From: Qipengyuania nanhaisediminis
GTDB lineage: Bacteria > Pseudomonadota > Alphaproteobacteria > Sphingomonadales > Sphingomonadaceae
Direction: 5' to 3'
Length of the DNA: 64,000 nt
Assembly: GCF_900115585.1 (NCBI RefSeq)
Contig: NZ_FOWZ01000004.1
Coordinates: forward strand, 186,001-250,000
Of the stretch, positions 31,250 to 41,470 are shown in pieces; position 1 is the stretch's first letter, and the number at the start of each line of letters is the position of its first letter. The notes below the pieces were generated by a model. The model searched no databases. It saw nothing but the letters and a program-made list of their open reading frames with translations, and was not told where the DNA came from. Position numbers and translations under genes: made by a program.

Positions 31250-33406
31250 TCAGCCGGCCGCAAGCGCTGCGAGAAGCAGCAGTGCGACAATGTTGGTGAT
31301 CTTGATCATCGGGTTCACGGCCGGGCCCGCGGTGTCCTTGTAAGGATCGCCCACGGTGTCGCCGGTCACGGCTGCCTTGTGGGCTTCCGAGCCCTTGCCG
31401 CCGTGGTTGCCGTCTTCGATGTACTTCTTGGCGTTATCCCATGCGCCGCCGCCGGCGGTCATGGAAAGCGCCACGAAGATACCGCCGATGATCACACCGA
31501 GGAGCAGGGCTCCGACGGCGGCAAAGGCGTTTTCCTGGCCCGCAAGGAACAGGATCGCGAAGTAGACCACGATCGGTGCCAGCAGGGGGAGCATCGAAGG
31601 CAGGATCATTTCCTTGATCGCAGCCTTGGTCACAAGGTCCACCGTACGGGCATAGTTGGGCTTGCTGGTGCCGGCCATGATGCCCTTGTCGTTGGCGAAC
31701 TGTTCGCGCACGTCGACGACCACGTCACCGGCAGCGCGGCCCACGGCGGTCATGCCCATCGCACCGAACAGGTACGGCAGCAGCGCGCCGAGCAGCAGGC
31801 CGACGATGACGTACGGGTTCTCGAGGCTGAAATCGACGTCAGCATCCGGGAACAGCTTCGCCAGGTCGGTCGTGTAGGCGGCGAACAGCACCAGCGCGCC
31901 GAGGCCCGCCGAACCGATCGCATAGCCTTTGGTCACGGCCTTGGTCGTGTTGCCTACGGCGTCGAGCATGTCGGTCTTTTCACGAACGCTGTCGTCGAGA
32001 CCGGCCATTTCCGCGATGCCGCCCGCATTGTCCGTTACCGGACCGTATGCGTCGAGCGCCACGACCATGCCCGCCAGCGCCAGCATTGCGGTGGCTGCAT
32101 AGGCGATGCCCATGAGGCCAGCGAGCTGGAAGGTGGCGATGATGCCCGCAACGATCACGATCGTCGGAAGCGCGGTCGATTCAAGGCTGATGGCAAGACC
32201 CTGGATCACGTTGGTGCCGTGGCCCGTTTCCGAGCTCTTGGCGATCGAGCGGACCGGACGATAGTTCGTGCCGGTGTAATACTCGGTGATCCAGATGATG
32301 AGGCCGGTGATGGCAAGACCAATCAGCGAGCACCAGAACAGGTCCATCGCGGTAAAGCCGACCACCTGCTGCGCAGTGCCTTCTTCAGCCAGCGGAGCAC
32401 CCGGGTCGATGCCAGCGACAGCACCGCCAATTTCCGTGCCCATGCCGCCCAGCGCGTAGCTGATGACGACGTAGATCAGCGGAATGGCGAGCACAGCCGA
32501 GACGATGAAGCCCTTGTACATCGCGCCCATCACGTTCGTGCCGCCCTTTGACAGCTTCACGAAATAGGTGCCGATGATGCTGGTGACGATACACGCGCCG
32601 CCGATCAGCAGCGGGAGCGCCATCATGGGCATCAGGAGATCGCCCAGCACTTCGCTGAAGAGCAGGGCGGTAAGGACCATGGTGACACCCACGGTGACGA
32701 CATAGGTTTCGAACAGGTCGGCAGCCATGCCGGCGCAGTCGCCCACATTGTCGCCCACGTTGTCGGCGATGACGGCCGGGTTGCGCGGGTCGTCTTCGGG
32801 GATGCCTGCTTCGACCTTGCCGACGAGGTCGGCGCCGACGTCTGCGGCCTTGGTGAAGATACCACCGCCCAGACGCGCGAAGATCGAGATCAGCGAAGCG
32901 CCGAACGCGAGACCGACGAGGCCGTAGACCACTTCGTCGCTATCGGCAGCAAAGCCGCCCGGACCCACGAGGTACCAAAAGAACACCGCGATCGAGAGCA
33001 GGGCGAGGCCTGCCACGAGCATGCCGGTGATGGCGCCTGCGCGGAATGCGAGGGTGAGGCCCTGCTGCAGCCCGCTTTGCGCGGCAGCGGCAGTACGCAC
33101 GTTGGCCCGCACCGAGATGTTCATCCCGATGAAGCCTGCAACGCCCGACAGGACGGCGCCAATCAGGAAGCCGACAGCCGGCCAGAGGCCGAGGAACACG
33201 AACACCAGCACGGCGACGACGACACCGACCATGGCGATGGTGGTGTACTGACGCTTCAGGTAGGCTTGTGCACCTTCTTGGATGGCGCCTGCGATTTCCT
33301 GCATTTTTTCATTGCCGGCGCCCGAGTTGAGCACCTGGCGGCTGGTGACGAAGCCGTACACGACGGCCAGCAGTCCCAGCACAATTGCTAAGAGAACTAA
33401 GTCCAC
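31250..33406 (-). CDS. hppA: Membrane-bound, H+-translocating pyrophosphatase (K+-independent type)
   Basis: 718 residues, about 16 membrane helices. Pyrophosphate-binding motifs [18 protein letters not shown] and [18 protein letters not shown], and the late [20 protein letters not shown], are intact. It pumps protons while hydrolysing PPi. The segment [16 protein letters not shown] has lysine (K489) where K+-dependent enzymes have alanine, which points to the K+-independent class. The start is GTG 33406 ([13 protein letters not shown]) with GGGAGGGG upstream; the frame continues 5' but without membrane-protein character. A leftward promoter is visible at 33476-33503. Confidence 0.96.
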   Translation of the reverse strand: MDLVLLAIVLGLLAVVYGFVTSRQVLNSGAGNEKMQEIAGAIQEGAQAYLKRQYTTIAMVGVVVAVLVFVFLGLWPAVGFLIGAVLSGVAGFIGMNISVRANVRTAAAAQSGLQQGLTLAFRAGAITGMLVAGLALLSIAVFFWYLVGPGGFAADSDEVVYGLVGLAFGASLISIFARLGGGIFTKAADVGADLVGKVEAGIPEDDPRNPAVIADNVGDNVGDCAGMAADLFETYVVTVGVTMVLTALLFSEVLGDLLMPMMALPLLIGGACIVTSIIGTYFVKLSKGGTNVMGAMYKGFIVSAVLAIPLIYVVISYALGGMGTEIGGAVAGIDPGAPLAEEGTAQQVVGFTAMDLFWCSLIGLAITGLIIWITEYYTGTNYRPVRSIAKSSETGHGTNVIQGLAISLESTALPTIVIVAGIIATFQLAGLMGIAYAATAMLALAGMVVALDAYGPVTDNAGGIAEMAGLDDSVREKTDMLDAVGNTTKAVTKGYAIGSAGLGALVLFAAYTTDLAKLFPDADVDFSLENPYVIVGLLLGALLPYLFGAMGMTAVGRAAGDVVVDVREQFANDKGIMAGTSKPNYARTVDLVTKAAIKEMILPSMLPLLAPIVVYFAILFLAGQENAFAAVGALLLGVIIGGIFVALSMTAGGGAWDNAKKYIEDGNHGGKGSEAHKAAVTGDTVGDPYKDTAGPAVNPMIKITNIVALLLLAALAAG

Positions 33407-33475
33407 GAAAATTTCCCCTCCCGTTTTTTGTTTATGCTTCTCGACCTTGGGAGATGTCGGAGCACGTGGGCGAGA

Positions 33476-33503
33476 GGTATAAGGGCCATGTCTTGCGTGA
33501 CAA
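33476..33503 (-). promoter_or_regulatory. Predicted sigma-70 promoter of hppA
   Basis: On the minus strand TTGTCA (five of six), a 16-base spacer, and TATACC (four of six). The start point would be near 33470, about 65 bases before the GTG. Confidence 0.5.
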
Positions 33504-33552
33504 GGCCCGAAATGGCGGCAAACGGCGGGTTGTGCCCCGCTATCCCGCAATA

Positions 33553-34416
33553 TCAGTGCGTGTAGCCGAGATCGCCCTGTGGCGGCTGGTTATCTAGCAG
33601 GACCTCATGGTCGCCCTGCAGTCCGACTTCGCCGATGGGTGTGACCTCGAACTGGTCGTCGAGACCGGCCGGTCCGGTGCACAGGAGAACGTAATCGTCG
33701 CCCCAGCGGATGGCATCGTCGAGGCGGCCTTCCGGCGCGAGGTTCGCGAGCGGGCCACTGTCGAGGGAGAGCGTCACTCCGCTGGCGCGCGCGATGCGCG
33801 AAGCGTCGAGGAGGAGGCCGTCCGACACGTCCATCATCGCCGACGCGTGAGGCGCGAGTTCCTGCCCGAGCGCAAGCTGCGGCACGGGGCGGCGATAGGC
33901 GCTATCGTCCTGGTCGGTGTCGTCGAGCAAGGCCTCGAGGCCAAGCATGGCATAGCCGATCCGGCCGGACAGGTAGACCGCATCTCCGGGCCTTGCGCCG
34001 CTGCGTGAAGGGACGGGGCAATGCGTTGCCCGCCCGATTGCGGTGCACCCCCAGACGCGCTCGCCGTCTCCGCGGACGGTGTCTCCGCCGAGGAGCGGGA
34101 CGTCGTAGGTTTCGAGGACTTCGCGCAAGCCGGTCACGAAGCGGTGATCGTCATCGCCCAGCATATGCGAAATCAGCACGCCAATGGGTTTGGCGCCCTT
34201 GGCAGCAAGGTCGGACAGGTTCACCGCGACCAGCTTCCACGCCACATCGGCAGGGTCCTGCCCCGCCAGCGTGTGGACGCCTTCGATCATGGTGTCGTGC
34301 GTGAGGACGAGCGTTTCGTCCCCGAGTTCGATGATGGCTGCGTCGTCTTCAAGCCCGCGCGCGGCAGGCGATGTCGCCAGCGCCTTCAGCGCGTCGATGA
34401 AGCCTGCTTCGTTCAG
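33553..34416 (-). CDS. thiL: Thiamine-monophosphate kinase, apparently with a CTG start
   Basis: 287 residues if translation begins at CTG 34416. ThiL phosphorylates thiamine monophosphate to thiamine diphosphate. The N-terminal segment [20 protein letters not shown] then LEDDAAII is the expected ATP/Mg-binding start of ThiL, followed by [14 protein letters not shown]. The first ATG in frame (34290) would delete this GDDAA-type motif. No ATG, GTG or TTG lies upstream back to an in-frame TGA. The CTG forms a CTGA overlap with the nusB stop, with GGGA just upstream. Later motifs [14 protein letters not shown] and GDDYVLLC are normal. Confidence 0.9.
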   Translation of the reverse strand: MNEAGFIDALKALATSPAARGLEDDAAIIELGDETLVLTHDTMIEGVHTLAGQDPADVAWKLVAVNLSDLAAKGAKPIGVLISHMLGDDDHRFVTGLREVLETYDVPLLGGDTVRGDGERVWGCTAIGRATHCPVPSRSGARPGDAVYLSGRIGYAMLGLEALLDDTDQDDSAYRRPVPQLALGQELAPHASAMMDVSDGLLLDASRIARASGVTLSLDSGPLANLAPEGRLDDAIRWGDDYVLLCTGPAGLDDQFEVTPIGEVGLQGDHEVLLDNQPPQGDLGYTH

Positions 34417-34865
34417 CGTCCCGTCTCTTTCGCGACGGCGTCGAGGATGCCGTTGACGAACTTTGCCTCGCGATCGTCAAAGAACGCCTTGGCGACATCG
34501 ACATATTCGCTGATCGAGGCGGCCTTGGGCACGTCGACACGGGCCAACAGCTCGTATGTGCCGGCGCGCAAGATCTGGAGCATGGTCTTGTCGAGGCGTG
34601 CGAGCGTCCAGCCGGAGGCAAGGCGCGCGGTCAGGAGGTCGTCGATCTCTTCGCGGCGGGCATCGACGCCCTTCACGACATCGTCGAAGAACGCGACATC
34701 GGCGTCGGCATATTCCTCGTCCTCGATAACCTTGCCGAGGCGGTGCTGGTGGAATTCATCGAGCAGGCGGACGGTGGAAGTGCCCTCCATCTGCTGCTGG
34801 TAGAGCGCCTGCACGGCGCCGAGACGGGCGGCGCTGCGGGCCTGGGAGCGGGGGGCTGTGTTCAC
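34413..34865 (-). CDS. nusB: Transcription antitermination factor NusB
   Basis: 150 residues. NusB with NusE/S10 forms the rRNA antitermination complex at boxA. SQARSAARLGAVQALYQQQM is the family N-terminus; ISEYVDVAKAFFDDREAKFVNGILDA is the conserved C-terminal helix pair, quoted in two overlapping pieces. GTG 34865 forms GTGA with the hisD stop. The frame is open further upstream through hisD, but only as a shadow. It couples to thiL downstream. Confidence 0.95.
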   Translation of the reverse strand: MNTAPRSQARSAARLGAVQALYQQQMEGTSTVRLLDEFHQHRLGKVIEDEEYADADVAFFDDVVKGVDARREEIDDLLTARLASGWTLARLDKTMLQILRAGTYELLARVDVPKAASISEYVDVAKAFFDDREAKFVNGILDAVAKETGR

Positions 34866-36151
34866 GGGAGCCTCTTGGAAATGGAGAGAGCGTGGGCGGG
34901 AAGCCCTTCGGCCTCGGCCAGGCGAACGGCGGCAGGGCCGATCGCGGCGAGGGCATCGGGGCTCGCGCCGATGAAGCTGGTGCGCTTCATGAAGTCGAGC
35001 ACCGACAGGCCGCTCGCAAAGCGCGCACGGCGGCCGGTCGGAAGGACGTGGTTGGGACCGGCGATATAGTCGCCGACCGCCTCGGGCGTATTGCGTCCGA
35101 GGAAAACGCTGCCGGCATGACGGAGCTTCGCGAACAGCGGTTCGGGATCGTCGACGGCGATTTCCACGTGCTCGGCAGCCAGCCGGTCCGCAAGCGGGAT
35201 CGCATCGTCGAGCGTGTCGACGACAACGATGAGGCCGTGATCGTCCCAACTCAGCTTGGCGGTTTTTGCCGTCGGCAGTTTCATGAGGGCAATATCGACC
35301 GCATCTTCGACCTGGGCGGCAAAGCGCGCATCGTCGGTGATGAGGATCGACTGGCTGGTCGGGTCGTGTTCCGCCTGGCTCATCAGGTCGGCGGCGATCC
35401 AGTCCGGGTCGTTCTTGCCGTCCGCAATGACTAGGATTTCGCTGGGTCCGGCAACCATGTCGATGCCGACCACGCCGTAAAGCTGGCGCTTGGCCTCGGC
35501 GACCCAGGCATTGCCGGGACCGGTGATGACATCGACCCGCTCGATCCGCTGGGTGCCATAGGCAAGGGCGGCGACCGCCTGCGCTCCGCCGACGCGCCAG
35601 ATCTCGTCCACCTCTGCCACATGGGCGGCGGCGAGGACGAGTTCGTTCACTTCGCCCTTCGGCGTGGGCGTGGTCACGACCAGCCGGTCTACACCGGCAA
35701 CCTTGGCGGGGATCGCATTCATCAGTAGCGAGGAAGGATAGGCTGCGCGTCCGCCCGGGACGTACAGACCAGCGGCCTCGACGGCCGACCAACGCGCACC
35801 AAGCCGCATGCCGATGCTGTCGGTATAGTCGCGGTCTTCGGGAAGCTGGCCTTCGTGATAGGCGCGGATGCGGGCCGCTGCCGTTTCCAGGGCCTCGCGC
35901 AGTTCGGCGTCGATTGCGTGATAGGCTTTTTCGCAGGCTTCCTTCGAAATCGACCAGCTGTCGTCGCCCGAAAGATTATGCCCGTCGAAACGCGTGGTGT
36001 ATTCCACCAGCGCCTTGTCGCCGCGCTCGCGCACTTCGTTGAGAATGCTCGCGACGTCGCGCCCGACCTGCGCATCGCTTTCGCGCCGGTCGCGCACGAC
36101 GCGGGCGAACTTCGCTTCGAAATCGGCATCGGTGGTGCGCAACAACAGCAT
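34862..36151 (-). CDS. hisD: Histidinol dehydrogenase
   Basis: 429 residues, the standard length. Oxidises L-histidinol to histidine in two NAD steps, with zinc. Motifs seen: GLYVPGGRAAYPSSLLMNAI, GGAQAVAALAYGTQRIERVD, ITGPGNAWVAEAKRQLYG, GPSEILVIAD, and SQAEHDPTSQSILIT containing a zinc ligand and the catalytic region. It starts within the hisG stop (TGATG) and runs into nusB by GTGA. Confidence 0.97.
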   Translation of the reverse strand: MLLLRTTDADFEAKFARVVRDRRESDAQVGRDVASILNEVRERGDKALVEYTTRFDGHNLSGDDSWSISKEACEKAYHAIDAELREALETAAARIRAYHEGQLPEDRDYTDSIGMRLGARWSAVEAAGLYVPGGRAAYPSSLLMNAIPAKVAGVDRLVVTTPTPKGEVNELVLAAAHVAEVDEIWRVGGAQAVAALAYGTQRIERVDVITGPGNAWVAEAKRQLYGVVGIDMVAGPSEILVIADGKNDPDWIAADLMSQAEHDPTSQSILITDDARFAAQVEDAVDIALMKLPTAKTAKLSWDDHGLIVVVDTLDDAIPLADRLAAEHVEIAVDDPEPLFAKLRHAGSVFLGRNTPEAVGDYIAGPNHVLPTGRRARFASGLSVLDFMKRTSFIGASPDALAAIGPAAVRLAEAEGLPAHALSISKRLP

Positions 36152-36804
36152 CAGGCCGCGTTCCTCTGCTCGCTATCGGCGCGGAAAGCCTCGACCAGCT
36201 CGGCGACACGCGGATCGGTCTTGAGCGCGGCGCGGTTCACGATGAGCCGAGCGGAGATGTCCATGATGTGGCTCGATTCAACGAGGCCGTTTTCACGCAA
36301 TGTCGTGCCTGTCGAAACGAGGTCGACGATCCGTCCGGCAAGGCCGAGCTCGGGCGCGATTTCCATCGCGCCGTTCAGCTTCACGCATTCGGCCTGGATC
36401 CCCATCCGCTCGAAATGGCGGCGGGTGATATTGGGATATTTGGTCGCGACCCGCAGGTGGCTGGCGCCATTCGTCGCACTTGCACCCTTCGGCTCTGCAA
36501 CGGCGAGGTGACAGTGGCCGATATCGAGATCGACGGGAGCATAGAGCTCTGCATAATCGAACTCTTCTATTACATCAGAGCCTACAATGCCCATCTGGGC
36601 GGCGCCGTGGGCTACAAAGGTAGCCACATCGAACGCGCGCACGCGGATCAGGCGCATGTCCTCGCGTGTGGTGGCGAAGGTAAGCGAGCGGTTGCTCTTG
36701 TCGTGAAAGCCATCCTCGGGCACCACGCCGGCGCGCGCCATCACGGGCAGCGCCTCGTCGAGGATGCGCCCCTTGGGCACGGCGAAGGTCAGTCCACTAG
36801 TCAT
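36151..36804 (-). CDS. hisG: ATP phosphoribosyltransferase, short form
   Basis: 217 residues starting [20 protein letters not shown]. First step of histidine synthesis, joining ATP and PRPP. The PRPP loop region is [29 protein letters not shown] is also typical. The length and absence of the C-terminal ACT-like domain mark the short form, which needs a HisZ regulatory partner; no hisZ is in the window. A far upstream in-frame ATG is rejected because it overlaps the divergent DUF2332 gene. Confidence 0.96.
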   Translation of the reverse strand: MTSGLTFAVPKGRILDEALPVMARAGVVPEDGFHDKSNRSLTFATTREDMRLIRVRAFDVATFVAHGAAQMGIVGSDVIEEFDYAELYAPVDLDIGHCHLAVAEPKGASATNGASHLRVATKYPNITRRHFERMGIQAECVKLNGAMEIAPELGLAGRIVDLVSTGTTLRENGLVESSHIMDISARLIVNRAALKTDPRVAELVEAFRADSEQRNAA

Positions 36805-36847
36805 TGCGTGGCGCAAATAGGGGCGCAGGCAGGAAAGGGCAACGCAT

Positions 36848-37915
36848 ATGACCGCTGGCGGCGTAATGGATATCGTTTCGGTCCCCGAAGCTATCGAATG
36901 GCAGGCGACGCATGCCGAACAGGCGGGCGCCCCGGGGACCGCACAAGTCGTCCGCGCGCTCCTGGCGCTGGAGGATAGCGAGGCGGCGACCGCGCGCAGG
37001 ATCTTCGCGTGGCAGGGATTGAGCCTGCGCGATGCGATGCCGCTGAGGATCGCGGGAGGCATTCACAACCTCCTCCTCACCGGCGACGAGCCGAGGCTGG
37101 AGGCGCTTTACGCCGGGCGCATGCCTTCGCAGGCAGATGCCGACGCCCTCGTTCGCGAACTGGTAGAGACCCACGATACGCGGCTTCTTCCATGGCTCGA
37201 CGGGCCGCCGCAAACCAATGAAGCGGGCCGCTCTGCAAGCTTCGCCGCTGCTCTGCTCTGGCTGGCTGACGGGCGCACTTCGCCGCAGTTCGAATGGCTT
37301 GAGATCGGCGCGAGCGCGGGCATCAACACGATGATGGGCCGCTACCGCTATGAACTGGGCGATGTGCATGTAGGCCCACAAGGCAGCCCCATGATCATCA
37401 CTCCGGAGTGGCGCGGCAATTCCCCGCCGAATACCGGCTTCACCCTGGTGTCGGCGCGCGGAAACGACATTGCACCGGTCGACCTGACGGATAGAGCGGA
37501 GGCCCTGCGGCTCAAAAGCTTCGTCTGGCCCGAGGCGACCGGACGAATGGCGCGTATCGATGCGGCAATCATGCTCGCCGAAGACGAGCCGCCGCACATC
37601 GACAGGATGGACGCCGGCCAGTGGGTGAAAGCGGAACTGGAGAAGCCGCAGGAGCAAGGCGTTACCCGCGTTCTCGCCCATTCGATCATGTGGCAGTACC
37701 TGCCCGATGCGACCCAAGACCTGATCGAAGAGGCCATGCAGGACGCCGGCGCGCGTGCGAGTGAGGACAAGCCTTTCGCCCACATCTCGCTGGAGACAAA
37801 TCGCGAGACCTTCGCTCACGAGTTGCGCGTCCGCTACTGGCCCGGTGGAGGCGAGGTGGTGCACCTCGCGAATGCCCATCCGCATGGTGCTTGGGTGGAG
37901 TGGCTGGGCGGCTAA
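36848..37915 (+). CDS. DUF2332 family protein
   Basis: 355 residues. [19 protein letters not shown] is the hallmark, an SAM-methyltransferase-like glycine motif, and [20 protein letters not shown] is also typical. No biochemical role is established for the family. ATG 36848 is 43 bases from the divergent hisG. It overlaps the convergent hydrolase gene by four bases (37912-37915). Confidence 0.85.
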   Translation: MTAGGVMDIVSVPEAIEWQATHAEQAGAPGTAQVVRALLALEDSEAATARRIFAWQGLSLRDAMPLRIAGGIHNLLLTGDEPRLEALYAGRMPSQADADALVRELVETHDTRLLPWLDGPPQTNEAGRSASFAAALLWLADGRTSPQFEWLEIGASAGINTMMGRYRYELGDVHVGPQGSPMIITPEWRGNSPPNTGFTLVSARGNDIAPVDLTDRAEALRLKSFVWPEATGRMARIDAAIMLAEDEPPHIDRMDAGQWVKAELEKPQEQGVTRVLAHSIMWQYLPDATQDLIEEAMQDAGARASEDKPFAHISLETNRETFAHELRVRYWPGGGEVVHLANAHPHGAWVEWLGG

Positions 37916-38814
37916 TTTGTGTCTCTGAGGAAAGCGTCCATGGCAGCATTTACCGCCTCGGGCGCTTCCCACGGTACGAAGTGACCGCAATCGGGCACCT
38001 CGACGAGGGTCAGGTTATCGACATAATTGCCGAGTTCTGCCGTGTTTTCCGGCGGAAGGGCGAGGTCGTCCTGCGCCCAGATTACCAGTGTCGGTATCGT
38101 AAGTTTGGGTAGCTCAGGGGGCGACCAGCCTTCGGGCACTTCGTAAGGTGCGTCGAGCGGCGGGATGTCGATCGGACCGGCCCGATACCAGTTGAGCATG
38201 GCAAAAGCCGTATCGCGGTCCTGCCAGTCTTTCAGCAGGATAGCGCGCTCTTCCGGCTCCATCTTGTCGGGTGCGTCCCAGTTGATCTGGTCCTCGAGGA
38301 TGCCGAACAGGCCGTGCTCTTTTACCAGCTCGTCCTTCGCCGGATCGCGGAAACCGCGCATGTACTGGCTTGCCTCTCGCTGGACGGGCGAAGTGTAGAG
38401 CAGTTTCTGGAAGACCGCATGATGCGGGGCATTGGCGATGACCGCGCGCGGGACGCGGCCCATCTGTTCGCCCGCCATGGCGACGCCCCATGCAATGGCT
38501 CCGCCCCAGTCGTGACCGACAATGGTGAACTCCCCGATCCCGAGTGCGTCGGCGAGCAGGAACACATCGCCGACCAGCTTGTCCGGCGTATAGTCCTCTA
38601 CGTTTTCGGGGGTGCTCGATCCGCGATAGCCACGCTGGTCGGGCGCCACGCAGCGGAATCGATCCTCGAAATGCGCGATCTGGTTTCGCCAGGTACGGTG
38701 GTTTTCCGGGAAGCCATGCAGGAAGATGAGGGCAGGGGCATCGGTCGGCCCGGTGTCGACGACGTCGAGTTCGATGCCATTCGCCAGCGCAACGCGCTTC
38801 TGTGGCCAGTTCAT
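37912..38814 (-). CDS. Alpha/beta hydrolase, epoxide-hydrolase-like
   Basis: 300 residues. Oxyanion segment FLHGFPENHRTWRNQI (HGFPE) and nucleophile elbow TIVGHDWGGAIAWG (G-H-D-W-G, aspartate nucleophile) are those of epoxide hydrolases and haloalkane dehalogenases. The acid is in VIWAQDDLALP and the catalytic histidine in VPDCGHFVPWEAP. It starts within the stop of the SDR gene (TGATG), last gene of the BolA-pirin-SDR-hydrolase operon. Confidence 0.9.
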   Translation of the reverse strand: MNWPQKRVALANGIELDVVDTGPTDAPALIFLHGFPENHRTWRNQIAHFEDRFRCVAPDQRGYRGSSTPENVEDYTPDKLVGDVFLLADALGIGEFTIVGHDWGGAIAWGVAMAGEQMGRVPRAVIANAPHHAVFQKLLYTSPVQREASQYMRGFRDPAKDELVKEHGLFGILEDQINWDAPDKMEPEERAILLKDWQDRDTAFAMLNWYRAGPIDIPPLDAPYEVPEGWSPPELPKLTIPTLVIWAQDDLALPPENTAELGNYVDNLTLVEVPDCGHFVPWEAPEAVNAAMDAFLRDTN

Positions 38815-39629
38815 CACTCTTCCGCCTGCATTTTTTCCATATAGCCGGACGCGACCATGGCCGCGACCTGGTCGAACAGCGCGTCGGGCGTGCGGCGCAT
38901 TTCCCCCATGGCTTCTTCCATCCCTTCGGCCACGATAATCTCGCGCTGTCCCTCGGCCACTGCATCGACGATCCGCCGGGCGGCATCTTCGGGCCGGATA
39001 CCATTGTCGATCACCTTGTCGCTGCGGCCGCGCTTGCTTCCATCGGAGGTCAGGGCGTTGCGGCTGACATCGGTGGCGACCGATCCGGGACATACGACGT
39101 GGACGCCGATATCGCTGCGCGACAATTCGCCGCGCAGAGCATCCGCATAGCCGATCAACCCGTGTTTCGCCGCGCAATATGCAGTGCGCATGGGCACGCC
39201 GACCTTGCCCGCGATCGAGGAGATGAAAAGGAGGTGCCCGTCGCCGCGCTCTGCGAAGTGCGGAAGCAGCGCCTGCGTGGCGGCGATTTGCGCGGTAAGA
39301 TCGATTTCGATGATATCGCGATAGACCTGCATCGACGTGTCGACCGCAGGACTGCGCTGCGAAATGCCTGCATTGGCCACGAAAATATCGACGTTGCCTT
39401 TCCAGCCGATCGCTTTTTCAGTCGCCGACTGCATCGCAGCCTCGTCGCGGACGTCGAAGGGCAGGATCAGCGTATCGGTGCCGAGGCCAGCGGCCACTTC
39501 GGCAAGACGAGCCTCGTCGCGGCCCGACAGGATCACATGGGCGCCGCGCGCCGCCCAGTCGCGTGCCAGCGCAGCGCCGATACCGCTACTGGCGCCGGTA
39601 ATCCAGGCGGTCTTTCCCTCGAAACTCAT
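38814..39629 (-). CDS. Short-chain dehydrogenase/reductase
   Basis: 271 residues, classical SDR. Nucleotide motif ITGASSGIGAALARDWAARG, NAG in FVANAGIS, catalytic serine in LLFISSIAGKVG, and Y-x3-K in TAYCAAKHGLIGYADALRG. Most similar in style to DHRS7-type enzymes. The substrate is unknown. It lies 12 bases after pirin and overlaps the hydrolase. Confidence 0.93.
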   Translation of the reverse strand: MSFEGKTAWITGASSGIGAALARDWAARGAHVILSGRDEARLAEVAAGLGTDTLILPFDVRDEAAMQSATEKAIGWKGNVDIFVANAGISQRSPAVDTSMQVYRDIIEIDLTAQIAATQALLPHFAERGDGHLLFISSIAGKVGVPMRTAYCAAKHGLIGYADALRGELSRSDIGVHVVCPGSVATDVSRNALTSDGSKRGRSDKVIDNGIRPEDAARRIVDAVAEGQREIIVAEGMEEAMGEMRRTPDALFDQVAAMVASGYMEKMQAEE

Positions 39630-39641
39630 GGTTCTCCCTCC

Positions 39642-40532
39642 TCAAGGATACGTGACGGTCTTGGGTGCACCGTCGGGCAATTCGATTCGTTCTTCGCTGT
39701 CCCCCGGCACGACGGGGAAACGGCCTTTGCGCCAGTCTTCCTTGGCCTGCTGGATCCTCTCGCGGCTGGAACTGACGAAATTCCACCAGGCATGGCGATT
39801 GCTGCTGAAGGCTTCGCCGCCCATCAGCATCACGCGCGCTCCGGACTTGCTTTCGAGCGTCATGTCGCGTCCCGGCTGGAGGACGTTGAGCGTATATTTT
39901 TCCAGCGGGTGTCCATCCACGCTCGCCTCGCCGCCGACCAGCATGAGGGCCCGTTCGTCGGCATCTTCTTCGATCGGTATCGCACCGCCCGCCTCGAGCA
40001 CGATCTCGGCGTAGATCGTTTCCGCATAGGTCGTCGTCGGTGCGCGTTCGCCCCACAATTCGCCCATGATGACGATAGCCTTGGCGCGGCCGTCTTCGAC
40101 GATCGGCAGGTCATTGCGTTCTTCGAATGCGGGATCGATCTCCTCGCGGCCATCGGGCAGCGCAAGCCAGGTCTGCATCCCGTAGAGCTTGGGTCCGGCC
40201 TTCCTCTCTTCTTCCGGGGAGCGCTCGGAGTGGACGATGCCCCTGCCAGCGGTCATCAGGTTCACCTGCCCAGGGCGGATGGTCGAAAAGCTACCCAGGC
40301 TGTCGCGATGGTCGATCGCGCCTTCGAACAGCCAGGTGACTGTCGCAAGGTTGATGTGCGGGTGAGGGCGCACGTCCATGCCGCTGCCGAGGTCGAGCTG
40401 AGCAGGCCCGAACTGGTCGACGAAAATGAATGGGCCGACCATGCTGCGTTTCTTGGCGGGGAGAACTCGTCGGACCTCGAACTGGCCGAGATCGTGGGTC
40501 GTCGGCTGAAGCGTAAGGTCGATCTGGCTCAT
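39642..40532 (-). CDS. Pirin family bicupin protein
   Basis: 296 residues. MVGPFIFVDQFGPAQLD and DVRPHPHINLATVTWLFEGA (metal-binding histidines) are the pirin signature, with LMTAGRGIVHSER next. Two cupin domains; some bacterial pirins have quercetinase activity, others act as redox-sensitive regulators. It follows BolA by 11 bases and precedes the SDR. Confidence 0.93.
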   Translation of the reverse strand: MSQIDLTLQPTTHDLGQFEVRRVLPAKKRSMVGPFIFVDQFGPAQLDLGSGMDVRPHPHINLATVTWLFEGAIDHRDSLGSFSTIRPGQVNLMTAGRGIVHSERSPEEERKAGPKLYGMQTWLALPDGREEIDPAFEERNDLPIVEDGRAKAIVIMGELWGERAPTTTYAETIYAEIVLEAGGAIPIEEDADERALMLVGGEASVDGHPLEKYTLNVLQPGRDMTLESKSGARVMLMGGEAFSSNRHAWWNFVSSSRERIQQAKEDWRKGRFPVVPGDSEERIELPDGAPKTVTYP

Positions 40533-40543
40533 TGCGGCTCCCC

Positions 40544-40816
40544 TTAACTTGTCGGTGCAGATGCCTGGATGGATAGGGCGTGGACGCGCTCGCCCGGAAT
40601 GTCGCCCAGCGCCTTGTTCACCATGCGCTGGCGTTCGACGCGGCTCTTGTCGGAAAAGGCGGGCGCTTCGATCACGACAGTGAAGTGGGATTCGCCGCTG
40701 CCGTCGTCGCCTGTATGGCCGTGGTGCTTGGCGCTGTCGTTGATCACTTCGAGGCGTGTCGGGGCGAAAGCGTCGGTCAAAAGCCGTTCCATCTCCTGTT
40801 GAACAGGGCCTGCCAT
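40544..40816 (-). CDS. BolA family protein
   Basis: 90 residues. LEVINDSAKHHGHTG and ESHFTVVIEAPAFSDKSRVERQRM (quoted partly) match BolA, with the histidines that share Fe-S clusters with monothiol glutaredoxins. The C-terminus IPGERVHALSIQA is typical. It is divergent from a J-domain gene, an order common near cobS in alphaproteobacteria. Confidence 0.94.
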   Translation of the reverse strand: MAGPVQQEMERLLTDAFAPTRLEVINDSAKHHGHTGDDGSGESHFTVVIEAPAFSDKSRVERQRMVNKALGDIPGERVHALSIQASAPTS

Positions 40817-40876
40817 GCGATCGTTTCTCCTTTTCGCCTCTTTCCATACAGGGATTCGCTCCCCATCCTAGAACGA

Positions 40877-41470
40877 ATGCGCCAGACAAAGTTTCACGGA
40901 AGATACGAAGACACCGGAAGAGTGTGCGAACACCCGACTTGCAGGGAGGCAGGGGAGTTTCGCGCGCCGGGCGGAGCCGGGCATGGCTTTGACGGACCCG
41001 GCAGATGGCGCTGGATGTGCCTTGAGCACGTGCGTGAATTCAACGCCGGTTACGATTGGTTCGAAGGCATGACGGCGGAGGAAATCCTCGACGCGCAGGG
41101 TCCGGCCAGCGGTTGGCGAACCGAAAGTCCCAGCTTCAGGCCGACTGCCGGCGTGGACGGAATGCCGCGCTGGGCGGACTATGACGATCCGCTCGAAGCG
41201 ATCTCCGCGCGGGCAAACGGGATCAAGAGCAAGGCACGGCGCCAGGCGGAAATGGCGATGGACGGCCGGTTCAGCCGCGAGGAAGCTGCGGCGCTCGACA
41301 CCATGGGGCTCGGCCTCGACGTGGATAGAAAGGTCCTGCGGCGGCGGTATTCGGAACTCGTCCGGCGCTACCACCCAGACCGGAACGGCGGTGATCGCGG
41401 ATACGAGACGCGGCTCAACAAGGTCGTCGAAGCATACCAGACACTGCGCAAGAGCAGGGCGATCGCCTGA
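40877..41470 (+). CDS. J-domain (DnaJ-like) protein
   Basis: 197 residues. The J-domain is at the C-terminus: LRRRYSELVRRYHPDRNGGD, with the HPD tripeptide that stimulates DnaK. The N-terminal half has two possible zinc-binding residues (VCEHPTCREAGEFRAP, then WMCLEHVREFNAGYDWFEGM), a pattern of sphingomonad/rhizobial J-proteins beside bolA and cobS. ATG 40877 is taken; the ribosome-binding site is weak. Its stop abuts the SRPBCC gene's stop. Confidence 0.88.
   Translation: MRQTKFHGRYEDTGRVCEHPTCREAGEFRAPGGAGHGFDGPGRWRWMCLEHVREFNAGYDWFEGMTAEEILDAQGPASGWRTESPSFRPTAGVDGMPRWADYDDPLEAISARANGIKSKARRQAEMAMDGRFSREEAAALDTMGLGLDVDRKVLRRRYSELVRRYHPDRNGGDRGYETRLNKVVEAYQTLRKSRAIA

Noticed and set aside
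34866-35792. 5' extension of nusB across hisD
   Set aside because: This part is hisD in another frame; NusB begins at GTG 34865.
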